Below, one piece after another: positions 41,109 to 49,564 of a stretch of 64,000 bases of DNA; position 1 is the stretch's first letter, and every line of letters starts with the position of its first letter. Location: contig NZ_KL647042.1 of the NCBI RefSeq assembly GCF_000725495.1, positions 167,588 to 231,587 of the forward strand. The letters are read 5' to 3'. The position numbers were made by a program, and so were the translations under genes. The stretch is from Streptomyces aureus (GTDB taxonomy: Bacteria; Actinomycetota; Actinomycetes; Streptomycetales; Streptomycetaceae). Under the pieces are notes generated by a model, which searched no databases, was not told the DNA's origin, and was given only the letters and a program-made list of their open reading frames with translations.

Positions 41109-44100
41109 TCATCCCGCGCTCCCCGGACTCTGGTGCCACAGCTTCTTTCCCCCCGCGGGCCCTTCGCCCGCGGGACGCAGGTCGGCCCAGGGGTGCATCT
41201 CGTACCCCGTGGGCATCCTGATCGTCCGGCTCCGGGACGGACCGCCGTCACCGGCCCGGTCACCGTCGGCACCGCCCCGGCCACGGCCGTCACCGGCCCC
41301 GTCGCCGGACCGGCTCCCGTCGGCGGACGGCCGTCCCGGCGCCCCCGGCGCGGGTGCGGACAGGCGCGCCGCCACCCCGTCGAGGCCGCTCTCGGCGCGC
41401 AGTTCGGCCAGTTCGGCGAGGTTCCAGGCCGCCGAGCCCACCACGCTGAGACTGCGCGGGCCGCGGCGCTGCACCACTCCGCGCACGAGCAGCAGCCAGG
41501 AGTGGAAGACGGTGTGGGCGCAGGCGTCGTGGGAGTCGTCGAAGAAGGCGAGGTCGACCAGGCCCGTCCCGTCGTCCAGCGTGCTGAAGATGACCCGCTT
41601 GCCCGACCGGATCGGCGGGGTCTGGGTGGCCGCCTTGGCCCCCGCGACCAGGACCGTCTCACCGTGCCGCGCCTCGCGCAGCCGGCGCGCCGTGACCACG
41701 CCCAGTTCCTCCAGGAACTCCTGGTGGTCGTCCATCAGATTGCGCGAGGTGTCCATCGAGAGCACGCCCAGTTCGGCGCTCAGCCGCTCCGCCGAGGACA
41801 GGTCGGGCAGCCCCGCGGAAGCGGTGTTCCGGCCGCCGGACAGCGGGAGTTGACCGCCGCCCGCCCCACGGGAGCCGCGGTGCAGCTCGGTCAGATGAAG
41901 CCGCAGGTCACGGCGGTTGGCTCCGAACGCGTCCAGAGCGCCGACCTGCGCGAGCCGCTGGGCGAGCGGCCGGCTCGGCCGGGCCCGCTCCCAGAAGTCG
42001 AGCAGCGAGGCGTACGGCTGCCCGTCCGCGATCCGCGCCGCCTCGGCCTCGCTGATGCCGTGCACGTCGGAGAGCGCCAGCCGGACACCCCAGCGGCCCG
42101 CGGAACCGGCCGGACCTACAGGACCGGCAGGACCTACGGGACCGGCAGGACCTACGGGACCGGCAGAACCGGCAGGACCAACCGGACCGGCAGAACCCAC
42201 GGGACCAACCGGACCGGCACCCTCCGACTCGGCCCCGCCCGCCGCACCAAGGCCGGAGTCGGACATCAGTTCGATACGATGCGCGACCCCCGACCGGTTC
42301 ACGTCCAGCGGCAGAATCGGCACCCCCCGCCGCCGCGCGTCCGCCAGCAGCAGCCGCTTCGGGTACATCCCGGGATCGTGCGTGAGCAGCCCCGCGTAGA
42401 AGGCGGCCGGATGGTGGGCCTTCAGCCACGCCGACTGATACGTCGGGACGGCGAAGGCCACGGCGTGCGCCTTGCAGAAGCCGTACGACCCGAAGGCCTC
42501 GACGATCTCCCAGGTGCGCGCGACGGTCTCGGCGTCGTACCCCTTCGCCGCCGCGTGCTGCGCGAACCAGATCCGGATGCGCCCCTGCGACTCGGGGTCG
42601 GACAGCCCGCGCCGCACCCGGTCCGCCTCGTCGCGTCCGCAGCCGGTCATGATGTCGACGATGTCGATGATCTGCTCATGGAAGACGACGACCCCGTACG
42701 TCTCCTTGAGCGGCTTCTCCAGGTCCGGGTGCGGGTAGCGGACCGGTGCCCGGCCGTGCCGCGCCTCGATGAACGGCCGCACCATGTCGGCCGCGACCGG
42801 CCCCGGCCGGAAGAGCGAGATGTCGACGACGAGGTCGTGGAAGGTCGCGGGCTGGAGCCGTCCGACCAGGTCGCGCTGGCCCGGCGACTCGATCTGGAAG
42901 CAGCCCAGCGTCTCGGTGGACCGGATCAGCCCGTACGTCGCCGGGTCGCCCGGCGCCACCGCGTCGATGTCCGGCCGGCCCCCCGTGGCCCGCTCCACCT
43001 CGGCCACCGCGTGCGCCATCGCGGACTGCATCCGCACGCCCAGCACGTCGAGCTTGAGCAGGCCGAGGTCCTCGACGTCCTCCTTGTCGAACTGCGCCAT
43101 GGGCAGCCCCTCGCCGCTGGTCGGCACGACCGGTGTACGGGCGAGCAGGGAGGCGTCGGAGAGGAGCACCCCGCACGGGTGCATGGCGATGCCGCGCGGG
43201 AGGGCGTCGAGGGATTCGACGAGGTCCCACAGCCTGCCGTACCGGTCCTTCTCCCCCGCCAGCTCGCGCAGTTCGGGGAGTTCGTCCATGGCCGCGCGGG
43301 CGTCACGGGCCCGGATGTGCGGGAAGGCCTTGGCGATCCGGTCGATCTCGGCCGGGTCCAGCGAGAGGGCGGCGCCCACGTCGCGGACGGCGTGCCGGAC
43401 CCGGTAGGTCTCGGGCATGGAGACGGTCGCGACCCGCTCGGTGCCGAACCGGCCGATGATCGCGCGGTAGACCTCCAGCCGGCGCGCGGACTCCACGTCG
43501 ATGTCGATGTCGGGCAGCACCGGGCGGCGCTTGGACAGGAAGCGTTCCATCAGCAGCCGGTGCTCGACGGGGTCGGCGTGCGCGATGCCGAGGAGGTGGT
43601 TGACCAGGGAGCCGGCCCCGGAGCCGCGCGCCGCGACCCGGATGCCCATCCCCCTTACGTCGTCCACCACTTGGGCGACCGTCAGGAAGTAGGAGGCGAA
43701 GTTGTGGTGGGCGATGATGTCCAGCTCGTGGTGCATGCGCTCCCAGTACGCGCGCCGGCCGGCGTAGCCGCGCAGCACCATGCCCGCCGCCGCGCGGGAG
43801 GCGAGGACGCGCTGGGCGGTGCGCCGGTCCGCGCCGACGAGACGGGGTTCGGGGAAGTGCACGCTGCCGATGCCGAGGTCGTCCTCGGGGTCGACGCGGC
43901 AGGCGGCGGCGGTGGCCCGGGTCTGTTCGAGCAGCCGGAGCGCGGTGTCGCGGCGGTAGCCCGCCGCCTCGACGATCCGTTCGGCGGCCGCCAGCATGGC
44001 GCTCTCGCCCTTGATCCAGGCCTCGCCGGAGTCCAGCTCGCCCCGGGGGTCGACGGGGACGAGCCGGCGGGCGGAGTCCAGGACGTCGGCGACCGGGCCG

Positions 44101-44768
44101 AGGCCCGCGTCGGCGTACCGGACGGCGTTGCTGAGCACGGGGCGCACCCGCTGTTCGGCGGCGAAGCCGACCGTGCGGGCGGCCAGGCGCAGGGAGCCGG
44201 GGCCGGTGCCCTGGCGGCCGTGCCAGACGGCTTCGAGGCGCAGGGCGTCCCCGTAGCTCTCCCGCCAGGGCGCGAGCAGGGCGGCCGCGCGGTCGGGGCG
44301 GCCCGCGGCGAGCGCACGGCCGACGTCGGAGCCGGGGCCGAGCAGCACGGTCAGACCTTCGGCGTGGTTGTCCGCCCAGGGCAGCAGCGGCGGGCCGTTC
44401 TCCTTGCCGCCCGCGTGCGCCGCCGTGACGATTCCGCAGAGGCCGGCCCAGCCGACGGCGCCGTCGCGGGCGAGGAAGGTCGCCCGGGGGGCCGACTCGT
44501 CGACGAAGGCGCCGCCGCGCGCCGGGGTGCGGCGCCGCTCCCCCCGTACGGGCTCCCCGACCGCCAGGTCCACGCCGAACAGCGGCCGGACGCCCGCCTT
44601 CGCGCAGGCCTTGGCGAACCGGACCGAGCCCGCGAGGGTGTCCCGGTCGGTGAGCGCGAGGGCGTCCATGCCCCGCTCGGCGGCGCGCTCGGCGAGGCGC
44701 TCCGGGTGCGAGGCCCCGTACCGCAGGGAGAACCCGGAGGCGGTGTGCAGATGCGTGAATCCCGGCAC
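41109..44768 (-). CDS. dnaE2: DNA polymerase III alpha subunit, error-prone DnaE2 type
   Basis: A 1219-residue polymerase. The PHP domain comes first (FTHLHTASGFSLRYGASHPE), then the C-family polymerase with catalytic aspartates in LPDIDIDVES (about residues 416-425) and LLKLDVLGV (about residue 574), GIAMHPCGV, the helix-hairpin-helix region and an OB fold (ETVLVAGAKAATQTPPIRSG). Two LexA-type boxes upstream fit SOS-induced translesion synthesis. About residues 843-890 are a collagen-like GPVGPA insertion encoded by an 18-bp-type repeat. GTG 44768 is preferred to GTG 44774 because GGGAGG is 5 bases before it. Partner genes imuA/imuB are not in the window. Confidence 0.92.
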   Translation of the reverse strand: MPGFTHLHTASGFSLRYGASHPERLAERAAERGMDALALTDRDTLAGSVRFAKACAKAGVRPLFGVDLAVGEPVRGERRRTPARGGAFVDESAPRATFLARDGAVGWAGLCGIVTAAHAGGKENGPPLLPWADNHAEGLTVLLGPGSDVGRALAAGRPDRAAALLAPWRESYGDALRLEAVWHGRQGTGPGSLRLAARTVGFAAEQRVRPVLSNAVRYADAGLGPVADVLDSARRLVPVDPRGELDSGEAWIKGESAMLAAAERIVEAAGYRRDTALRLLEQTRATAAACRVDPEDDLGIGSVHFPEPRLVGADRRTAQRVLASRAAAGMVLRGYAGRRAYWERMHHELDIIAHHNFASYFLTVAQVVDDVRGMGIRVAARGSGAGSLVNHLLGIAHADPVEHRLLMERFLSKRRPVLPDIDIDVESARRLEVYRAIIGRFGTERVATVSMPETYRVRHAVRDVGAALSLDPAEIDRIAKAFPHIRARDARAAMDELPELRELAGEKDRYGRLWDLVESLDALPRGIAMHPCGVLLSDASLLARTPVVPTSGEGLPMAQFDKEDVEDLGLLKLDVLGVRMQSAMAHAVAEVERATGGRPDIDAVAPGDPATYGLIRSTETLGCFQIESPGQRDLVGRLQPATFHDLVVDISLFRPGPVAADMVRPFIEARHGRAPVRYPHPDLEKPLKETYGVVVFHEQIIDIVDIMTGCGRDEADRVRRGLSDPESQGRIRIWFAQHAAAKGYDAETVARTWEIVEAFGSYGFCKAHAVAFAVPTYQSAWLKAHHPAAFYAGLLTHDPGMYPKRLLLADARRRGVPILPLDVNRSGVAHRIELMSDSGLGAAGGAESEGAGPVGPVGSAGPVGPAGSAGPVGPAGPVGPAGPVGPAGSAGRWGVRLALSDVHGISEAEAARIADGQPYASLLDFWERARPSRPLAQRLAQVGALDAFGANRRDLRLHLTELHRGSRGAGGGQLPLSGGRNTASAGLPDLSSAERLSAELGVLSMDTSRNLMDDHQEFLEELGVVTARRLREARHGETVLVAGAKAATQTPPIRSGKRVIFSTLDDGTGLVDLAFFDDSHDACAHTVFHSWLLLVRGVVQRRGPRSLSVVGSAAWNLAELAELRAESGLDGVAARLSAPAPGAPGRPSADGSRSGDGAGDGRGRGGADGDRAGDGGPSRSRTIRMPTGYEMHPWADLRPAGEGPAGGKKLWHQSPGSAG
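42104..42215. repeat. In-frame repeat inside dnaE2 encoding GPVGPA units
   Basis: Tandem ggaccggcaggacctacg-type units, about 18 bp each and partly degenerate, encode alternating GPVGPA and SAGPVG segments. The local base composition is less GC-extreme than the flanking gene. Confidence 0.85.
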
Positions 44769-44804
44769 GCACACCTCCCGACCTGTGAGCCTTCACCAGC
44801 TCTC

Positions 44805-44816
44805 GAACATTTGTTC
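44805..44816. promoter_or_regulatory. LexA (SOS) box GAACATTTGTTC
   Basis: It matches the Gram-positive SOS box pattern CGAAC-N4-GTTC and lies 37-48 bases upstream of the dnaE2 start. Confidence 0.8.
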
Positions 44817-44850
44817 CCAGCTACCCCACCCCCACCATAGACCAATTCCC

Positions 44851-44862
44851 GAACACTTGTAC
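44851..44862. promoter_or_regulatory. Second, weaker LexA-like box GAACACTTGTAC
   Basis: One arm is consensus and the other is degenerate. It is spaced 46 bp from the first box. Confidence 0.45.
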
Positions 44863-44932
44863 GACATCTGCCGGGACCCGGTCCCACCTGCGCGAACGCC
44901 GGACGGTCCGGACCCGGGAACGCCCCGGAAGC

Positions 44933-44977
44933 GGCGGAGCCCCGCCCCCGCGACACGCGCGGGGGCGGGGCTCCGCC
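44933..44977. terminator. 20-bp perfect hairpin downstream of streptogrisin gene
   Basis: A 20-bp stem (GGCGGAGCCCCGCCCCCGCG and its complement) with a 5-nt loop starts 28 bases after the stop of the minus-strand protease gene. It also insulates the dnaE2 SOS promoter from read-through. Confidence 0.8.
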
Positions 44978-45004
44978 TTCCCGGGAAGGCCGACCGGGAA
45001 GCCG

Positions 45005-46087
45005 TCAGCCGATCTGGGCTCCGAAGGCCGAGAGCGCCTCGGTCACCGGCTGGAAGAAGGTCTCGCCGCCCGCGGTGCAGTCGCCGCTGCCGCCGGAGGT
45101 GAGGCCGATCGCGGTGTCGCCGGAGAACAGCGAGCCGCCGCTGTCACCGGGCTCGGCGCAGACGTCGGTCTGGATGAGACCGTTGACGACGTCGCCGTTG
45201 CCGTAGTTCACGGTGGCGTCCAGGCCCTTGACCGTGCCGTCGTGCACATGGGTCGTGGAGCCGCTGCGGGTCACCTTCATGCCGACGGTGGCGTCGCCGG
45301 CCTTGGTGATGGGCTGGGTGGAACCGTTGTAGAGGTCGACCTCGCTCGGGTGGTCCGTGGTCGCCGTGTACTTGACCAGGCCGAAGTCGTTGTCGGGGAA
45401 GCTGGACTGTTCGTTCTTGCCGATCTCCTTGCCGTCGGCGTCCGACCAGGTGGAGATCGCCTGCGTGCAGTGCCCGGCGGTGATGAAGTACGGCTGGCCG
45501 CCCTTGACCACGTTGAAGCCGAGCGAACAGCGCCCGCCGGAGCCGCTGATGGCGTCACCGCCGGCGATGAAGGGCTTGAACTCCCCCTTCGTCCGCTGGA
45601 GTTCCGCCTTGGCGCCGAGCCCGTCGACGACCTTGGAGAGCGTGGCCCACTCGGCCGCGGAGACCGTGCGGTCGGCGGTGACGACGACCCGGTTCGTCTC
45701 CGGGTCGGTGGCCCAGGAGGTGCCGGGGATGGTCGCGTCCTTCTTCAGCGTGGTACGGGCCCCCGCCAGCTCGGCGAGGGAGTTCTCCACGATCCTGGCC
45801 CTGGCCCCGGCCGCCGTGACGGTCCTGGCCGCGGCCTCGTCCAGCACGTTGACGACGAGGTGGCGGGACTTCGCGTCGTAGTACGTTCCCGCGGCGTCGG
45901 TGCCCAGGTCCTTACCGAGGACCGAGGCGAGTTTTCCGGCCGCCGGGGCGGACAGGGTGTGCGGCCCGGGGTTCGCCGGGACCTCGCTCGCGTTCGCAGT
46001 CTGGAAGGTGACTCCGGCGGCGACCAGCGCGGCGATGCCGGCGCCCGTCATGAGGGCACGCCTGTTGGATATGCGTCGGTGCTTCAA
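45005..46087 (-). CDS. Streptogrisin-type S1 protease with long propeptide
   Basis: A 360-residue preproenzyme. Signal peptide [20 protein letters not shown], then an alpha-lytic-protease-type propeptide ([20 protein letters not shown] to about residue 170) and a chymotrypsin-fold domain. The triad is complete: His in FITAGHC, Asp in DNDFGLVKY, Ser in [10 protein letters not shown]. The mature domain starts near [17 protein letters not shown]. The start is a TTG at 46087, chosen because AGGAGG lies 7 bases before it; other upstream starts have no such site. Secreted protein degradation is the known role of the family. Confidence 0.93.
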   Translation of the reverse strand: MKHRRISNRRALMTGAGIAALVAAGVTFQTANASEVPANPGPHTLSAPAAGKLASVLGKDLGTDAAGTYYDAKSRHLVVNVLDEAAARTVTAAGARARIVENSLAELAGARTTLKKDATIPGTSWATDPETNRVVVTADRTVSAAEWATLSKVVDGLGAKAELQRTKGEFKPFIAGGDAISGSGGRCSLGFNVVKGGQPYFITAGHCTQAISTWSDADGKEIGKNEQSSFPDNDFGLVKYTATTDHPSEVDLYNGSTQPITKAGDATVGMKVTRSGSTTHVHDGTVKGLDATVNYGNGDVVNGLIQTDVCAEPGDSGGSLFSGDTAIGLTSGGSGDCTAGGETFFQPVTEALSAFGAQIG

Positions 46088-46484
46088 CTCACGTCCTCCT
46101 GTGGGGGGTCGGTCCGGGAGGTTGTGGGGACCTCCGGGACCGGAAGGCGTTCGGACAAGGGCCCGGGGCACGGCAAAAAGTCCGTACCGTCGCGTCCATG
46201 TCAGTTGTTCCTCGACCACTATTCCGAGACGCACAGCGAACACACAAGGTCGACTTCAGGACTCCTGTACGACAACAGCCGTAGTCCTTCTACGTCCTGA
46301 CTGTGCGTGGTCACGCCCCGTGGATTCACTCAGCAAACAGTGCACACGCGCCGCACGACGGCGGCGCACGCGCTGTGAGGCTGTCCTGAAATCACCCTGC
46401 CGGGGAACGGGTCCGGGAGGGCGCGCCCGCAGGACCGTTGCTCCCGCACCGGTTGCTCCCGCGACGGCGACCCCGCCCGGCGGA
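46088..46484. other. Gene-free interval upstream of streptogrisin gene
   Basis: 397 bases with no credible gene. It holds the promoter of the protease gene (AT-rich stretch around 46170-46320) and, near 46340-46380, imperfect GC-rich dyads that could end the slipin transcript. No clear operator was identified. Confidence 0.4.
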
Positions 46485-47147
46485 CTACTCGGACCGGCTC
46501 GGGGGCTCCACGGGCCGCTGTCCCGTCTGGGCGCGTTCGAGGAAGCGCAGCAGTTCGACGGGGAAGGGCAGGACGAGGGTGGAGTTCTTCTCGGCGGCGA
46601 CGGCCACCACGGTCTGGAGCAGGCGCCGCTTCATCGTCTCCGGCAGGGAGACGTCCTTGATCTCGACCCGGTCGATCTGCACGCCCCAGCCGATCGCCGG
46701 GCTGTCTATCATCAGCTCGAGCCCCTGGTTGAGCTTCTCGCGACTGGAGAGCAGATCGTCCAGGTCGCTCTTGCCGATGATCGAGCGCAGCGAGGTCTGC
46801 GCCATCTGGGAGACCGCGAAACGGTAGTCCTCGACCTGGATGATCGCGTCGGCCGGGTCCACCACCTTGAAGTAGACGACGGCGTCGACGCGGACGGTGA
46901 CGTTGTCCCGGGTGATGCCCTCCTGCGCGGGAACCGGCATCGTGACGATCTGCATGTTGACCTTGCGCATCCGGTCCACGAACGGCACGACCATCGTGAA
47001 GCCGGGACCGCGCACCCCGGGGCGCAGCTTGCCGAGCCGCAGCACCACGCCCCGCTCGTACTGCTGGACGACACGGGCGGCGGCGATCACGCCGACCAGT
47101 CCCACGGACGCGACGGAGACTCCCGCCGCCACCAGTTCCTCGACCAT
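46485..47147 (-). CDS. SPFH/slipin-family membrane protein lacking the coiled-coil segment
   Basis: A 220-residue protein. It has an N-terminal membrane helix (LVAAGVSVASVGLVGVIAAA) and an SPFH domain (QYERGVVLRLGKLRPGVRGP, YFKVVDPADAIIQVEDYRFA, LNQGLELMIDSPAIGWGVQI). Family members then carry some 45-50 residues of Ala/Glu-rich coiled coil between LPETMKR and LLQTVV; here the two run directly together (ETMKRRLLQTVVAVAAEKNS, junction near residue 174, base 46625), after which the normal C-terminus resumes in frame. Slipins organise membrane microdomains through oligomers built on that coiled coil, so function is doubtful. ATG 47147 opens the membrane helix. Confidence 0.8.
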   Translation of the reverse strand: MVEELVAAGVSVASVGLVGVIAAARVVQQYERGVVLRLGKLRPGVRGPGFTMVVPFVDRMRKVNMQIVTMPVPAQEGITRDNVTVRVDAVVYFKVVDPADAIIQVEDYRFAVSQMAQTSLRSIIGKSDLDDLLSSREKLNQGLELMIDSPAIGWGVQIDRVEIKDVSLPETMKRRLLQTVVAVAAEKNSTLVLPFPVELLRFLERAQTGQRPVEPPSRSE

Positions 47148-47227
47148 CACGGCCCCCCAGGGTCCGACGTGGCGCACCGGGCGTGTACAGCGTGTCCCTC
47201 GAAGGTAGCCCCGGTACCGGGGCAAGA

Positions 47228-47264
47228 GCGAGCCCCCGCACGCCGGTTGCGTGCGGGGGCTCGC
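47228..47264. terminator. 16-bp perfect hairpin downstream of streptogrisin B-like gene
   Basis: GCGAGCCCCCGCACGC pairs exactly with GCGTGCGGGGGCTCGC around a 5-nt loop, 106 bases past the protease stop and upstream of the slipin start. Confidence 0.7.
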
Positions 47265-47369
47265 CCACTGGGCCGTTCGTCGAGGTCCGGTCGCGCGGAA
47301 ACCCGTGGGGGGTGCCGGCGCCGAGGGCCGCTCCTGCGGCCCGGGGCCGGTCCGTCGCGCGACCGGACG

Positions 47370-48269
47370 TCAGCCGACGCTCACGCCGTAGTAGCTGAGC
47401 GCCTCGGTGACCGGCTGGAAGAAGGTCGTACCGCCGGAGGTGCAGTTTCCGCTGCCGCCGGAGGTCAGGCCGTAGGCCACGCTGCCGCCGTACAGGGGAC
47501 CGCCGCTGTCTCCGCCCTCGGCGCAGACCGTGGTCTGGATCATGCCGTAGACGACGTCGCCGCTGCCGTAGTTGACGGTGGCGTTCAGGGCGGTGACCCG
47601 GCCGCTGTGCGTGCCGGTGGTCGAGCCGCGCCGGTAGACCGTGGTACCCACGCTGGGCGTGGCCGCGCTGCTGATCGTCTGGCTGCCGACCGCGCTCGGG
47701 TGCGCGACCGAGGTGTTGGTGTACTTGACCAGCGCGAAGTCGTTGGTCGGGAAGCTGTAACTGACGTTCGTGCCCAGCTTCGTGGACTGGCCCGAGTTGG
47801 AGTACCAGGTGGAGGCGACCTCACCGCAGTGGCCGGCGGTCAGGAAGTAGTACGTGCTCCCGCTGTGCACGTTGAAGCCGAGCGAGCAGCGGTAGCCGCC
47901 GCCGTAGATGGCGTCGCCGCCGCTGATCAGCTTCTTGAAGGTGCCCGGGGTGTGCTTGATGGTGATGGCGGCCGAGTTGCCGCCCGCGTCGCGCCTGATC
48001 TTCGCGATCTCCGCCTTCGAGACCGTGCTGTCGACGGTGACGACCACCCGGTTGGTCTTGGCGTCGACCGCCCAGGCGGTGCCCGCGACATCGGACTTGA
48101 GCACCGACTGCTTGACGCTGCTCAGCTGGGTCGCACTGAACGTCTGGGCGTCGGACGCGTTCGCGCTGGGGACCGCGAACGCTGCGGCGGCGACGAGCCC
48201 GGTGGACACGGCGATCAGCCGGCTCCGTCTCGCTATGCCACCACGGGGGGTTGTGCGCTTGATCCTCAC
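47370..48269 (-). CDS. Streptogrisin B-like secreted serine protease
   Basis: A 299-residue preproprotease, close in length and sequence to SGPA/SGPB. It has a twin-arginine-like signal region ([20 protein letters not shown]), a propeptide of about 75 residues, and a mature domain from [17 protein letters not shown] with His in FLTAGHC, Asp in TNDFALVKY and Ser in [30 protein letters not shown] forms the end of the specificity pocket. It lies on the same strand as the longer streptogrisin 1.3 kb away, with the slipin gene between, so the pair may be an old duplication. Confidence 0.94.
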   Translation of the reverse strand: MRIKRTTPRGGIARRSRLIAVSTGLVAAAAFAVPSANASDAQTFSATQLSSVKQSVLKSDVAGTAWAVDAKTNRVVVTVDSTVSKAEIAKIRRDAGGNSAAITIKHTPGTFKKLISGGDAIYGGGYRCSLGFNVHSGSTYYFLTAGHCGEVASTWYSNSGQSTKLGTNVSYSFPTNDFALVKYTNTSVAHPSAVGSQTISSAATPSVGTTVYRRGSTTGTHSGRVTALNATVNYGSGDVVYGMIQTTVCAEGGDSGGPLYGGSVAYGLTSGGSGNCTSGGTTFFQPVTEALSYYGVSVG

Positions 48270-48531
48270 GTTTCATTCCTCCGAAGGGAAGTAAGGGGCC
48301 CCATGTCGTGGGGTCGGGGCCCGTGAGGCGCAGCCGGGGGCCACCTGTCCGGATTCCGAACAAGGCATGCCCCTGACAAGCGCTGAGGGGGAGTATTCGG
48401 CGGCGCGGCCGACAGGCGCAAGGGCGCCTTTCGGCCGTGCAGCCTTCAACTTGCCCTCATATGGGGGAGGTTGATCATCGGACCACTGGAGGTGTCAGGT
48501 TCCCCCCGTGTCCCCGGGCGTCCCCGGAGCC

Positions 48532-49314
48532 TCAGCGCAACCGGCGTTCCCCCGCGGCGACGGCCACACGGAGAACATTCCCTGGGGGCGGGAACGGGCA
48601 GACGAAATGATCGGCGAACGCGCACGGCGGCAGCACGGTCCGGTTGAAGTCGACCGTCGTTCGGCCCTCGGCGTCGGGCGCCGGCGGACGCAGGAACCGG
48701 AAGCGGTAACTGCCGTCCCCGCTGGTGGTGTCGGCGAACACGGCCCACAGCGAGCCGTCGCTCTCGACCGACACCTGGAGGGTGAGGTCCTGTCCGTCCA
48801 GGGTGAAGGCGAGGACTCCGCCGAGGGGGAGCCCCCGGGTCACCCCGTCGGCGTTCTCGACCCGCACGGTCCGGCTCTCGCCGTACGGGGTGAACCGTCC
48901 GGGCACCGACCAGCGCTCGTCGTGGGGGGTCGCCTCGATGCCCGCGAAGGACTGCCGGGCGGGCGCCTCGGGGTCGTAGCGGCGGACGCCCCAGATCCCC
49001 TCGCGCACCAGGACGACGAACCGGCGGTCCCCGCGCCCGACCCGGGCACCGTCGGCCCCTCCGTAGTCGGCGTCCAGCACGACGTCGCCGGTGAACGGCT
49101 CGCCGTCGACCGTGAGCCCCTCCTCGGCCACCGCCGTCAGGGCCACCCCGTCGCCCTTGACGGCCCATTGCCCGGGGATGTCCGGAAGTCGCCCTTCCGG
49201 ATAGTCCTCGAGCCAGTGGGTCCCGGTGAGGGCGAGCGGGCCGTACGGCGCGGACACCGCCGCCAGGCGGTGCTCCTGCCAGTGCTTCCAGTCCTCGGAT
49301 GCGTCCGTCGTCAT
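48532..49314 (-). CDS. DUF1684 family protein
   Basis: A 260-residue protein. It starts with a helical segment WKHWQEHRLAAVSAPYGPLA and is then beta-rich. The C-terminus has the DUF1684 signature PPCAFADHFVCPFPPPGNVL, with the cysteine pair and PP-x-N end typical of the family. There is no signal peptide, so it is cytoplasmic. The family's function is unknown. Start ATG 49314 is chosen as the beginning of the conserved frame; AGGG lies about 10 bases before it. Confidence 0.85.
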   Translation of the reverse strand: MTTDASEDWKHWQEHRLAAVSAPYGPLALTGTHWLEDYPEGRLPDIPGQWAVKGDGVALTAVAEEGLTVDGEPFTGDVVLDADYGGADGARVGRGDRRFVVLVREGIWGVRRYDPEAPARQSFAGIEATPHDERWSVPGRFTPYGESRTVRVENADGVTRGLPLGGVLAFTLDGQDLTLQVSVESDGSLWAVFADTTSGDGSYRFRFLRPPAPDAEGRTTVDFNRTVLPPCAFADHFVCPFPPPGNVLRVAVAAGERRLR

Positions 49315-49388
49315 GTGATCAACCCTGGCACACGGGCCCGGCGCGGCCGGGCTGCGAACACCGCGTGGTGCCCGCCACTTCGGCACGG

Positions 49389-49510
49389 AACGCACACGTC
49401 ACCACGAGCCCGGCCCGGCACCCACGCGCCACTGCGACTCGGCGATGCACCCACACGCGCCACTGCGGCCGGCTGGACACCCACGCGTCACCACGGCTCG
49501 GCCCGGCGAG
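49389..49510. repeat. About four imperfect 30-bp direct repeats
   Basis: Units built around cacccacgcgccactgcg or cacacgtcaccacg start near 49389, 49419, 49448 and 49478. They lie between the DUF1684 start and the DUF5685 stop. No gene is seen. Confidence 0.6.
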
Positions 49511-49564
49511 GCACACCGCCTCAGCGCGGCGCGTCGTCCCGCGCCGAGCCGCCCTGACGTGTCC

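Noticed and set aside
40728..44840. A 1370-codon plus-strand frame opposite dnaE2
   Set aside because: The minus-strand DnaE2 has catalytic motifs and a LexA-box promoter. The opposing frame is low-complexity Arg/Gly/Val-rich sequence.
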